Origin: Cytospora piceicola
Lineage: Eukaryota > Ascomycota > Sordariomycetes > Diaporthales > Cytosporaceae
Reading direction: 5' to 3'
Length of the DNA stretch: 64,000 nucleotides
Assembly: GCA_023375675.1 (NCBI GenBank)
Contig: JALQBC010000002.1
Coordinates: forward strand, 1,426,001-1,490,000
Below the pieces are notes generated by a model that was not told the DNA's origin, searched no databases, and saw only the letters and a program-made list of their open reading frames with translations. Shown piece by piece: positions 24,636-35,367 of this stretch (the first letter of the stretch is position 1; the number at the start of each line of letters is the position of its first letter). The position numbers and the translations under genes are program-made.

Positions 24636-25562
24636 ACGTGGTCCAACGGGCAAGGGGCCTGACGAGAGTGAGTGGGAGAGGAACAGTGTGGGAGGGAGGT
24701 TTTCTGCTCAACTCGGTTGGTGGGAGCAGGCGTTTTTTTTTCTTCAGCAATGGGAAAATTGACTGGAGGAGGACCTGACATACAGCACCATGTGGCTCTC
24801 CCCGACTATGCGATCGCCCATAGAATGTTGGTTGCGCGGTGGAAGCGCGTCCAACTCACATTTGCAGTGGACCGTGTGAGGCCATCGGCCCAGGCGTGCC
24901 TGCTGCGGTGAGAAGCTCAACGTTATTGAACTGCTCTAGAGCAAGTTTAAGGGAGGGTGGGGCATGTTGGAAAAGCCACGGGCCGAGGGCTGGCGTACGA
25001 GGTTACGATCACTGTTTGTTGTCCAGATGACGACTCCGAGGATCCAGATTATGATATGGGAAGGCTGGCCTGAAGCGGTGCGCAATTTGCCCTTTCGGAA
25101 GATCAACTCAACTATGGAAGGTTTCTGAGCGGATGTTCGAGCGTCACCGGGATTAGACTTGCATTCAGTGTTACACAGGCATGCATTCAATGGCGTTAGG
25201 GGTCCAAGACAAAATTTATATATCGATGATAATCACCGTGCAAGACTCATACCGGTTGCTTTCATGCATTGGATTCTGATAGTTTCCCCTCCATCTACCT
25301 CTGCCGACTAGTGTGCGTCTTGATTACACTCACGCTTTTGAGAGAAATGCCACCATGATTTTAGTGAACCGAGTACGCCTTGATGACATTTTACTCAGAA
25401 TCATGCTCATCGACGGTAAAAAACACTCCAGACAAAGCCCATAAAACTTCAAACTGTCCTCGTGACATACCGTCAGAAACATGCTGCCTATCAAGCCACC
25501 AGACAGCTTCCAACGCACCTTGCCACATGGCACGTGCACTCGCCCTCCAGCCCCCCTCCCGC
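24636..25562. other. Convergent intergenic region, VTC1 / RTF1
   Basis: 3' flanks of two convergent genes. No gene or clear structure is seen. Confidence 0.6.
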
Positions 25563-27655
25563 TCAGATATCTTCGTCAATGTCCAGATCCAACGCCCCGA
25601 TAACATCGTCATCCGTCAGGGCCTGATGGATCTTGGGGATCCCGCCCTTGCCCCCCGCGGCCGCCTGCTCGCGCAGCTTGGTCAGGTGCGGCAGCTCGCC
25701 CTTCTGGGCCCCGGCCTTGGGCGTGCCGTTGGCAGGGGTGCTGGCGCCGCTCGGGGCGAGCCCCTTGGCCTCGTCCTCGGCCTTGTGCAGGAACTTGATC
25801 TTGGTCTTGACGCGGCGGCTCGTGTCGCCCTCGACCTCCTCCCCGCGGGAGAGCGCGTCCTCCATCTCCCGCACCTTGCGCCGCTCCGCGAGCTGCGCCT
25901 CGCGCACCAGCTTCGAGTTGAGCTGCCGGTTGATCCGGTTCTTCTCGGCCAGGCGGTCCTGCTGCGTCGGCCCCGACGGCTTGGTCGGGCTGGCCTTCTT
26001 GAGCGACGTCTGGAAGGCCAGCCGGGGCGCCGGCATGCTGTCCAGCTTGTCCTGCAGCTCGTTGGCGAGCTCCTCGTTGCCGTGCCTGCGCGCCTCGGCG
26101 ATCTCCCGCTCGGTGTTGGCGCGCTCGGCGCCGCTGAAGCGGTCCCTCAATGCGTTCTGGCGCTTGAGCTTTTCTGAGAGATCCTCGTCCGTCCAGCTAC
26201 GGTTGAGAAGTTTGTTGATGTCGTCCACCTTTTGCATCAACTCCGGCTTTTTGGGCAAGGCTATGCCGTCGTTCTTGCAGATGATTTGATAGCGGTTCCA
26301 CTCGGCCTGTCTGGCTGTCAGCAGCTGGCTGGCGTATGAGTGAAGGGCGGACTTACATCGGTGAAGGGACTCTCAGAACAGGCAATGAAGGGCCATTCCT
26401 TCTGGGCCTTACCATGCGCGCCGATCACATACTGATCAGTGACAATGGTCTTCCTTTGATCATTCTCAACTGCGTATGGTCGGCCGGTGGTGAAGCCTGG
26501 TATTGAGTCAGCTTAGCTCAAGGTTACATATCCAGCACACAACTCACCCTTGATGACGGCCATACGGTATACAGACTGCCGGGTGTTGGGGTCGGCGCCG
26601 ATAGCAATCCGTATGTAACAACCCGCCAATGCCTGCTCGGCACCGGGCCAGAAGCAGAGCTTGCCAAAGCGGGTGCGACTGAGGCGACACCGCTCAATGT
26701 CTCGCAGATCGGCGGGCAAAGCCGGTTCTGGGGTCCTCGACCTTCTCTTCTTAGAGGTGGCCGCCCACTCGACGTCGCTATCATCAGAACGGCTGCGGCT
26801 GCGACTAGAACGGCTCCGGTACGATGGTGACCGCCCGTGACGACCTCGCTCTTCCCTGTGACGCCTACGATCTTCCTTCTCTGCTCGCGCACGCTTAAGA
26901 GAGTCGAGGGCCGAGGGAAGCGGCTTGGTTCGGGGCCGAGACGTCTTTCGCTGGCTATCCTCAAGGTCGGCTGTGCCAGCCTTGCGCTTCTTTTGCTTCT
27001 CTCCCTGCTCCGTGTTCTGGACCATCTGCTTCAGCATCGCCAGTCGTCGGAGCCTATCCTTCTCCTGCTGTCTCTCGTCAAGGATCATTTCCCTGTCGAC
27101 CTCGCGCATTGCCATGATCTCGTCCTTTTCGGAATAGCTCTTGAAGAGCCCCTCGACGGGGTACTGGTTCTCATCGTCGGCAGCATCTTTGTTGTTACCA
27201 TCGTCGGACTCGTCATCCGAGTCGGATTCGTCCATGGGCGCAGACGACTGGGAGCGAGCACTGCCGTTGTCGGAACTGGTGAGATGTGATAGGTTAGAAT
27301 CGTTGCGCTTCGGAAATACCAGTAGAAGAACAGGAGGCGAAGCGACGCGATCCAAGTCGAAGCGTTGGGAGAGTTGTAAAATAGAGATGTAGACCTACGC
27401 TTCGCCCTCATCTTCAGACTCATCTCTGTCGCGACCCTGTGACTTCTTGATTGGACCCTTCTTTGCCGTGGTGTTTCGTGGTGGAGAGCTCTCAGCAGCC
27501 CCAGCGCTCTGAGATCGCCCACGGCTACGACTGCGACTGCGACTGCTTCGGCTCCGGCGGCGGCTGCCAGCGTTCGAAGCCTCGTCATCGGAGGAACCAT
27601 CGCCACCGCCGGCGAGGGCGAGGAGCATGTCATCAGGATCTCCAAAGTCAGACAT
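25563..27655 (-). CDS. RTF1: Paf1 complex subunit RTF1 (Plus3 domain)
   Basis: Transcription elongation factor of the Paf1 complex that promotes histone H2B ubiquitylation and H3 methylation. Exons: 27399-27655, 26548-27275, 26357-26496 and 25563-26306, giving 622 residues. The N-terminus has acidic patches and Arg/Ser repeats (SRRRSRSSRSRSRSRGRS). A histone-modification-type region follows (FKSYSEKDEIMAMREVDREM, ILDERQQEKDRLRR). The Plus3 domain starts near DLRDIERCRLSRTRFGKLCF and runs over two introns through CYIRIAIGADPNTRQSVYRM and FTTGRPYAVENDQRKTIVTD to AEWNRYQIICKNDGIALPKK. The C-terminal third is charged and helical, ending in acidic LDLDIDEDI. The exons join in phase and reproduce the Plus3 order. 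Confidence 0.95.
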
Positions 27656-28225
27656 GGCCGCGGTGTTGGGTATCCTGTTGGTCCGTGTTCGAACCGAGCT
27701 GCGCTTCTCGAGAGGTGGTGTGCGAACAAATCGGTTGTCGCAGGTCGTCGATGTCGCTAAGGGTGTGCCGTCGGCTTTGGGAAAGAAAGACCCAGCAAGA
27801 CCGAAGACCAGAAAAAATGCTTTTGTAGGTGCTGGTCGGAAATTTGTTGGTCAGGAGAGCCGCCGCAAATGACCCCGCGAGTTGGAGATGAAATAAACAC
27901 AATAAGTTTGACAAAAGGCAAGGAAAGGGACAAACAAGTGCGCCATTCTGAACGGGAGCCTCATCAATTGTCTCCTGGCTCGGACGCTTGTGGGTCCTGC
28001 CACCACCAGACTGGCCAATCATCAAATTTCAACGCTAACTAAGTACCCGGGTACCGTGTAGCGCATTCCGTTATTCTCACCCCTCGCGTATTGGTATCAC
28101 TCTCGCGATACTGGATACTGTGTATGTCCTTCCGCTTAGAAGTTGCTGACCTGGGATGATTGGTCCCCTTAAAGAGCTTTGCATACCAGGTGAACCACTC
28201 TACAGGGGCTCTTCATGAACACAGC
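27656..28225. other. RTF1 upstream region
   Basis: RTF1 promoter and 5' UTR, then the 3' flank of the dihydroorotate dehydrogenase gene. Both genes lie on the minus strand. Nothing further is recognised. Confidence 0.55.
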
Positions 28226-29251
28226 TCAAGACCCCTCAAGAATTTCCCCAAATATATCCACGCCCTTGATACCCAGGCCTGTCCCTACACCCACGATATC
28301 AGCACCCACAGCCTTCATCCTCCTGAACCCAGCGCCATCCAAGACACCCCCAACGCCGATTACTTGGATATGGCCCAACTGATCCTTCTTCCCGTCCAGC
28401 ATCCTCCGAATCGTTCTCACGTTCCCCAAAGCGAGAGGATGCAATGGCGCGCCCGCCATGCCGCCGATTCCCGGCGCAGGTAACGCTGGATCGTCGAACG
28501 CATGAGTCTCTGGGTCAGCCAGGACGAGGCATGATCCGAGAGTGTTCGTGGATGTGATGAAGGACACAAGGCTTTCCCCACCAGGACTCTCGGTTGCTGC
28601 GTCTTCAAGGGCACGGAAGAGCTCCAAGTACTCAGAGGCATGAGTATAAGGCGGCGTCTTGAGGCCGAATGGGATGCGGGGCAGATTCGATAAAGACTGG
28701 TCAGTGATGACACTTCCCAGTGCCGTCAAATATGAAAATAATGATTCGGCGTTGTACGCTGGTGGTGGCTTGTTCGGTATGTTGGGACAGCTCAGATTTA
28801 TCTCCATGGCCAGGGGGAAGGGGACCTGAGCCTGCTCGGCGGCGATGAGATTATAGCACTTGATGACTTCCTCAGGGGTCCCAGTCACAGAAATGATGAA
28901 GCCCTTCTCGGACCTGGCGGATGGTGTCTTGGAAATCTCCCCAATGAAAGCTAGGTAGTCCTCTAGTATGTAGGGGCTATATCCCATTGTGTTCAGACTC
29001 GCGTTTTCATGGCCGGTCAGTTTGGTACGATCTTGTTCTGACACATGGTTCGCAGCGTCGAAGAGGGTGAACTGGTGGGTAGATGGGTCATGTGGAAAGC
29101 CTGAGATGAGAGACGTCCTAGTCGTCACGGCACCAGTATGTGGACATTCGTATAGGGCCTTGAGGTCGTCGAGGTTTGTCGCCCAAGGGTTAGCGGAGTT
29201 GACTAAGGGTGGGCTGATCTTCAGCACAGGCGGCGACGCATTGGAAGTCAT
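28226..29251 (-). CDS. Dihydroorotate dehydrogenase, class 1A (cytosolic type)
   Basis: Oxidises dihydroorotate to orotate with FMN in pyrimidine synthesis; class 1A enzymes are soluble and use fumarate. Single exon of 341 residues from the ATG at 29251. An upstream in-frame extension lacks family similarity. Class 1A hallmarks are visible: TSLISGFPHD, LNTMGYSPY (compare NSMGLPN), MEINLSCPNIPNKPP with the Cys that serves as base in class 1A instead of the Ser of class 2, FGLKTPPYTH with the active-site Lys, and GIGGMAGAPLHPLALGNVR and VIGVGGVLDG for FMN phosphate binding. There is no mitochondrial presequence or membrane helix. Most filamentous ascomycetes depend on a mitochondrial class 2 enzyme, so this may be an additional paralog. 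Substitutions such as NTMGYS for NSMGLP leave the exact substrate slightly open. Confidence 0.88.
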   Translation of the reverse strand: MTSNASPPVLKISPPLVNSANPWATNLDDLKALYECPHTGAVTTRTSLISGFPHDPSTHQFTLFDAANHVSEQDRTKLTGHENASLNTMGYSPYILEDYLAFIGEISKTPSARSEKGFIISVTGTPEEVIKCYNLIAAEQAQVPFPLAMEINLSCPNIPNKPPPAYNAESLFSYLTALGSVITDQSLSNLPRIPFGLKTPPYTHASEYLELFRALEDAATESPGGESLVSFITSTNTLGSCLVLADPETHAFDDPALPAPGIGGMAGAPLHPLALGNVRTIRRMLDGKKDQLGHIQVIGVGGVLDGAGFRRMKAVGADIVGVGTGLGIKGVDIFGEILEGS

Positions 29252-29571
29252 GGTTTCAATGATACAGTACTTTGTTGCTTGAGGATAGAACCGTCTAGTG
29301 ACCAAAAGTTTGCTTGAGGAGTCAGCGACGGGTTCCTCAAAGTCCAAGCAGCTGGTAGTGGGCACATGAATTCAAGAAAAAGTTGCCCAAACTGGGCGTG
29401 TGTATGATACAGCGGGGTGTTCCGGCATGATAAGATAAGCAAGCCTAGACTCACTGAGGGTAGAGTGATCAAATTGAGGATCTCACCAGGAAAGTACAAG
29501 TAGTCACACGTGCGCGATGTGATGAGAGTCTCTCACCTCTCGAACCAGAATGATGATTAACGGCGTCGTCA

Positions 29572-30073
29572 TTAGAATAGGTCGTCTATAGCCTTGTCGG
29601 CATCCTTCCCAATCAACTCTCTCATACCCTAAGGACTAGTTAGCACAAGGCCATGGGTGGACAGGACGCTACACAGGCATGTCTTACCTTGGGCATGATG
29701 GGCTCTCCGTCTTCAGTCTTGACATAGCGGAAGGGCATCTGCGTGCTCTCATGCTCGTCGATCTTCAACTCTGGATGATCCGTGTAAGGTACCTCCGTCA
29801 AAGCGACTGTTTGATGATTAGCAACTACCCAGAAAGTTGAAGCCGCCCGGAGAACTTGAGGCACTCACGTTGCTCCTGGATGACCATCCGTGTCACACGA
29901 ACAGCCGTATCCGTTGTCATCTGGACGGGACCGAGACGTCGCCCCGTGAAGCCCTTCTTCCTCAATTCAGAGGTTCGATCTGTCTATTTTTAGCGAATGA
30001 ACCCAAAACTAGAATTCAATGGTTCTTGATTATTACCTCTTGGAGGATCATCACCTATGTTCATTAGCCATCT

Positions 30074-30107
<34 letters not shown>

Positions 30108-30461
30108 GGGAGGAATAAGAGTCTTGGTCTTACCGAGGATACCACCAAAGAGAAAGACATCAAATTCCTGAGCGTCCTCAGGAGAAAGATCCTTCTCTGC
30201 TGATGGGTCCAGCAAACACACCGTGTCCTTGTTCGATGCGTAGATGTCCTCCACGCTGTCCTGCGTCGCCGTGAAGGTCGGGATAGCCTTCAGGGACTCG
30301 GGGACCTTGAAGCCATCGGGCAGAGAAGAGAGAGTGAAGCTGCTTCCGGTGTTGTGAGCCTCCTCAGCGATGGCGTTATATTCCAACTCAGACCAGGGGC
30401 CCAGCTCTGGGTCGAGATGCTCGACAATATAGACCTTTCCGGTCACGTTGGGCGAGGACAT
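29572..30461 (-). CDS. SFM1: SPOUT-type protein arginine methyltransferase SFM1
   Basis: SFM1 methylates an arginine of ribosomal protein uS3 (Rps3) in yeast. Five exons: 30134-30461, 30037-30054 (18 nt), 29869-29979, 29688-29806 and 29572-29628, giving 210 residues, close to the yeast length. Family landmarks appear in order: KVYIVEHLDPELGPWSELEY, SSFTLSSLPDGF, VCLLDPSAEKDLSPEDA, FDVFLFGGILG, then DDPPRDRTSELRKKGF, RRLGPVQMTTDTAVRVTRMV, STQMPFRYVKTEDGEPIMPK and GMRELIGKDADKAIDDLF. The residues GDDPPR are encoded by the tiny second exon; without it the conserved GGILGD-PPRDRT loop is broken. Intron 1 contains a (TG)n repeat on the plus strand. It is divergent from KEX1. Confidence 0.93.
30076..30107. 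repeat. (TG)n microsatellite in SFM1 intron 1
   Basis: About 15 TG units, read as (CA)n in the transcript. They lie between the 5' splice site at 30133 and the microexon starting at 30054, filling much of a 79-nt intron. Confidence 0.85.
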
Positions 30462-31617
30462 CTTCGGTTTGTATCTTTTCTTCTGCAGATGAGCCGAGTT
30501 TTCAAGCGAAGGATTTTCTTGGGTAAACTATAGCCAAGTGAAAATAGCTTGACAATGGCGGGTTGCTTGGTACGGAGAGTAGTCTTCCAAGCTCTCGTGC
30601 AGCCCTTAATTGAAGGTGAACCTGATGCAGTGACAAATTTTGACGGCAGTCACTTTTGCTGTGCTGCATCAACCTGCATCCACATGCATTTTAGTGCCCG
30701 TCCATTGGCGTCGGCATCTCAAGTCAATTGTTGTGGGTGAGCTCAGAATTGCCGTCCGTCAACATCGTCCTGCCCGTCGTTTGAAAAGGCATTCTACAGT
30801 ATATGGCTAGAGTTCCATATAGACAAGTCCAGAAATCCACAATTGCTATTTGTAGAATGGCGAGGTCTTGCCCCCCAGGTCCCATGTATCTACTGCCTGA
30901 GAACGGGGAGACAAAGCCTTTGAAACGGAACCCGGACTATCTTCGAATTGGGTCTGAATAGACACACACACAAAGACAAACAACTGTTACGGGAAAGTGG
31001 TTGGTCAAGTTGAGTTGATCTTGGTAGCAAGCGTAAACTGGGTATAGACTTCATGACGCAGAGCACACCTGTTGGAAGCTCGTCGTTTGCTATCAGTACA
31101 ATCATCTTATGGTAACATTGAAGAGAGAACGCCTCTCAATATGTACACTGACACGCTGCGCACTTGCGTGGAGTTTCAGGCGGTTCTAGGTCTTCTTCTG
31201 GGCCACCGTCGATGTCATAAATAGCAGCTTGGGGCTTCCCTGCAGGGCCGCGCCAGCCCGAAGGACCCGAAGGAACCAAGGACCCCTGCTGTTGGGGAGA
31301 GTGGAGGCTCAAACAGCCCCCCTGACACATTCCAGCCAGGGCTGCACTTGGAACCCCTTATCTGCGGAGTGCGATCTGTCACTACTGTACAATAATGCCC
31401 GACCGCAGTTGATGATCTCTCAGATTTGAACTATAAGTCCTCGCAACACACACACCCGTCGACGTTTTGCGACCACCGACGGAGTACCTACCCTTCCGAA
31501 CCACCCAGTACCTCTCTGTTGCGCACGAACGCGATTGTGGTACTACCTATTACCTCCTTCGTTTCCTCACAACCTGTCGACCCTTTTGGGTCTGCCTTCC
31601 ACCTTGGAAGTGCCACG
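30462..31617. other. Divergent promoter region, SFM1 / KEX1
   Basis: Shared upstream DNA of two divergent genes. The stretch 31440-31615 is pyrimidine-rich with CA repeats, as expected of the KEX1 leader. No additional gene is seen. Confidence 0.5.
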
Positions 31618-33650
31618 ATGGCTCCCATCAGGAGGGCGGCTGGCTTCGTCGCCGCCGCTGTGCTATCATGGCTCACATCAGTCGGCGCTGAGAAGACTGC
31701 TGCCGATTACTTTGTCCACGCGTTACCTGGAGCTCCCGCGACACCCTTCATCAAGATGCACGCTGGGTAAGTATTCAATCCGAGCTACGATGGCTATTGC
31801 GATATTCCGCTGACCTTCGACGGCTCCTCGTCTACAGACATGTCGAGGTCACTCCCGAGACCCACGGCAACATGTTCTTCTGGCACTACCAGAACCGGCA
31901 CATTGCTAACAAACAACGAACGGTTATCTGGTTGAACGGAGGACCTGGATGCAGTTCCGAGGACGGCGGCCTCATGGAGATCGGACCCTACCGGTTGAAG
32001 AATTCCGACACTTTGACTATGAACGATGGATCATGGAACGAGTTTGCGAACCTCCTCTTTGTCGACAACCCCGTCGGAACCGGATTCAGCTACGTCGATA
32101 CCGACGCATACATCCACGAGCTCGACGAGATGGCCGACCAGTTTGTTACCTTCCTCGAGAAGTGGTTTGCGCTGTTCCCGGAATATGAACAAGACGATGT
32201 AAGGCCATTGTTGAACAGGGAAGGATGATGGAGAAGATACTGATTGGTCTTTTAGATCTATATCGCCGGAGAGTCGTACGCGGGACAACACATCCCATAC
32301 ATCGCGAAACACATCCTCGAACGAAACAAGCAGCCCGGCGTTAAGCACGTATGGCCCCTGAAAGGGCTCTTGATCGGCAACGGCTGGATCTCCCCAGCAG
32401 AGCAATACGATGCCTACATCGATTTCGTGTACGAGAAGGGCATCGTCAAGAAGGGCAGTGACATCGCCAACAAGATCGAAGTGCAGCACCGAATCTGCCA
32501 GAAGGACCTCGCCGTTGATGGAAACAAGGTGGACCACTCGTCCTGCGAGAACATCCTGCAGGACATTCTCAGCCTGACGGTCACCAAGAACTCCAAGGGC
32601 CAGCAGGAGTGCATCAACATGTACGACGTCCGGTTGAAGGACAGCTACCCGAGCTGCGGGATGAACTGGCCGCCGGATTTGTCCAACGTGACCCCTTACC
32701 TGCGCAGAAAGGACGTGATCGAGGCGCTCCATATCGACGAGGCCAAGAACACGGGCTGGTCAGAATGCAGCGGCGCAGTCAGCTCCAACTTCCGCGCCAA
32801 GAACTCGGTGCCGTCCATCAAGTTCCTGCCCGACCTCCTGGCCGAGGTCCCGATCCTCCTGTTCTCGGGCTCCGAGGACCTGATCTGCAACCACCTGGGC
32901 ACGGAGGCCCTGATCGGCAACATGAAGTGGAACGGCGGCAAGGGCTTCGAGCTGTCCCCCGGCACCTGGGCGCCCCGGCGCGAGTGGACGTTCGAGGATG
33001 AGGTCGCGGGCTTCTGGCAGAGCGCGCGGAACCTGACGTACGTGCTCTTCTACAACAGCTCGCACATGGTGCCGTTCGACGTGTCCCGGCAGTCGCGCGA
33101 CATGCTGGACCGCTTCATGAACGTGGACATCAGCAGCATCGGCGGCAAGCCCACGGACTCGTACCTCGACGGGGAGCGGCTGCCCGACACGTCGGTGGGC
33201 GGGACGGCCGGCAACAGCACCGCGTCCCAGGAGGCCGAGAAGGAGAGGCTCGACGCCGCCAAGTGGGCGGCGTACCAGCGCTCCGGCGAGATCATCCTGG
33301 TCATCGTGTCGGTGGCGGCCGCGGCCTGGGGGTACTGCGTCTTCTCGGAGCGGAGGAAGAGGAGGGTCCTGGGCTACCTCGGCCTCTCGCAGGGCGGCGG
33401 CGGCCACCAGCAGACCAGCGAGAGGAGGGACTTCCGCGGCCGGGCCGGGGCCGGGGCCGGCACCGGGGGGGACCTGGAGGCCGCGGACTTTGACGAGGCG
33501 GAGCTGGACGACCTGCACGTCGAGAGCCCCACGGTGGAGGGCCACGAGGAGGGCGTGCTGGAGCGCGAGGAGAGGTATAGCCTCGGCGGGGACAGTGACG
33601 AGGAGATGTTCGACGGGGCGAAGAAGGAGGGCCACGGGGGGGACCACTGA
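31618..33650 (+). CDS. KEX1: Pheromone-processing serine carboxypeptidase KEX1
   Basis: Golgi carboxypeptidase D that trims C-terminal Lys/Arg after Kex2 cleavage. Exons 31618-31766, 31838-32198 and 32256-33650 give 634 residues. A signal peptide is clear ([20 protein letters not shown]). S10 family landmarks: [34 protein letters not shown], the catalytic Ser177 in [12 protein letters not shown] (made by splicing), Asp378 in [12 protein letters not shown] and His440 in [10 protein letters not shown] transmembrane helix follows at about residues 516-533 ([18 protein letters not shown]). The cytosolic tail is Gly/Arg-rich, then acidic, as in KEX1 orthologs. The coding sequence becomes very GC-rich after about 32800. 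Confidence 0.97.
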
Positions 33651-34216
33651 TTACTAGAATGGATGGTACCGGGGAATTGGAAAGGTGTTTGGGGACAGGA
33701 TGGGTAGAATCAACACCTACGACGTACCTACAGCAATACATGTCTTGAGTTTTGACGAAGCCATTCGAATTGGTAAATTGCATTCTCATTCTCATTCTCA
33801 TTAAAGCCTTTTCACAGCGTATGGCGGGCTCATGCTGCGCATGCCCTGGCCTTGGTATCTCTGTTCCATAAAGATGTATGTGAGAGAATCACGATGACAA
33901 CCTCCCCTCGCCCCTTTTTGGTTTTCCCCAATCAAACCCAACCTTGGATCTGTTGGCCAAATGAGATAGGTCTTGCTTAATTGACCGGTAAAACATTATG
34001 TGGCCGTTCATCAGGTCCCTTCACAACATCCCCAGACGCTGCCCGTCTGGTCGGGACCTGGTTTTCTGTTTGTCGTGCTATGTACCGACCGACAGTGGAT
34101 GTGTTGAAAAGTCATCCTCTGGTCGTGTATACTCTGACAATAATACCGGGTATCTGTCACCCGAAAGGAAGTATGGTTGTGCATCATCAGCGATGCACAA
34201 AATTCCGTCAGGTCAC
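33651..34216. other. Convergent intergenic region, KEX1 / DRE2
   Basis: 3' flanks. It includes three and a half TTCTCA units at 33780-33800. Nothing else is recognised. Confidence 0.6.
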
Positions 34217-35367
34217 TCAGAACTGGGCGACATTGTTGAGGATCGTGACCTCCTCACCGGGCTTAAAAGGCGGCAGACCAACTGAGACATCGTTAGCATA
34301 GGAAACCCTCCACACACCGTATTGTGTTCGGATGATACGTACTGTAAGGGCAATCAGAGCACCGGAAGGCATCGCCTAGCGAGCAGCTGCCGCAGCTACC
34401 AGTCTTTCCCTGCACGGTGAAGTCCAACTCGTTAAGGTCCTCCGACTTGAGCTTCAGGGTGTTCAGATCCTGGTCGGCCTTGGCCCGGCGCGCCTTGTCC
34501 TGTGCCTCGATACGCTCGGCGAGACCGCAGGTGCAGTCCTTGCAGGCGCGGCGCTTCTTTCCCTGCTGGGGCTTGCACTCAGGAGCTGTGTGTCATGTTA
34601 GCATATTGAGTGAGCATTGTTGTTATGCAGTGAGAGAACGTACGCATCTGAACAGGCCGGTTCATGTCCGCCTCCGTCATGAGCTCGTCCTCGTCGATAA
34701 GGTCGTCATCGTCATCATCAAGGTCGTCGCCAAAGTCGAAGCCAACACCCGCGACGGGCTTAACCGCAGGAGGGACCATGTCCAGATCCCTGGGCTTTCC
34801 GGCAACATCGATCGTGACCTTGTCCACCGCGGGACCTGCAGAGCTGTGCACCTCGCCGTTTCCGTTCTGCTCCGTCGTCTTTTTCTTGCCGAACCGCAGG
34901 GGCACGACGACCTCCTCTTCCTCGACCTTCTCGAAACCACCGTCCTTCTCCACCAGGCCAGCCAGGACGGCCTCCCTCGCCTCGGCAGGACCGAACTTGT
35001 TGTCTTGAGTCTTGAGGAGCGCGCCGGATTTCATAGCGGGCACCAGGGACGCGAAGACCTCGCGCGACAGCAGGCCCGTGGCCTCGGCGTGTCTAGCGCC
35101 ATCGGCATCGGTGAGGAGCAGGACGAGGTCGTAGGTTTCGGCGGGGAGGGTCACGAGGCCGGCGGAGAGACGATCGAGCATCTGCAGGTCGGAGGTGGCA
35201 CGGTCGAAGTCGGGGAGGGCGGCAGTGCCTTGGGCGGCGACAGAGGGAGGTGCGAGGAGTAGGGTCTTCTTGGAGTTGACAAGGCCGCCATTGTTAGTGG
35301 GTGGGGCAAAGTCGGCGGCAAAGTCGAAGTCGGGAGTATTGTCGATGGTTATTATCGAGGGCGACAT
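34217..35367 (-). CDS. DRE2: Fe-S cluster assembly protein DRE2 (anamorsin)
   Basis: Electron carrier with Tah18 in cytosolic Fe-S protein assembly. Exons 34644-35367, 34343-34585 and 34217-34281 give 343 residues. The N-terminal half is a degenerate methyltransferase-like domain ([15 protein letters not shown] ... [20 protein letters not shown]). A linker ends in a long Asp run ([20 protein letters not shown]) and MNRPVQM. The C-terminal CIAPIN1 domain has the cluster motif C-x10-C-x2-C-x-C ([17 protein letters not shown]) and the second motif C-x2-C-x7-C-x2-C ([15 protein letters not shown]), ending [17 protein letters not shown]. All ligand cysteines are present after splicing. Confidence 0.96.

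Noticed and set aside
29252..29365. Upstream in-frame extension of the dihydroorotate dehydrogenase
   Set aside because: The 38 extra residues are not like a presequence or the family, and the ATG at 29251 has good context.
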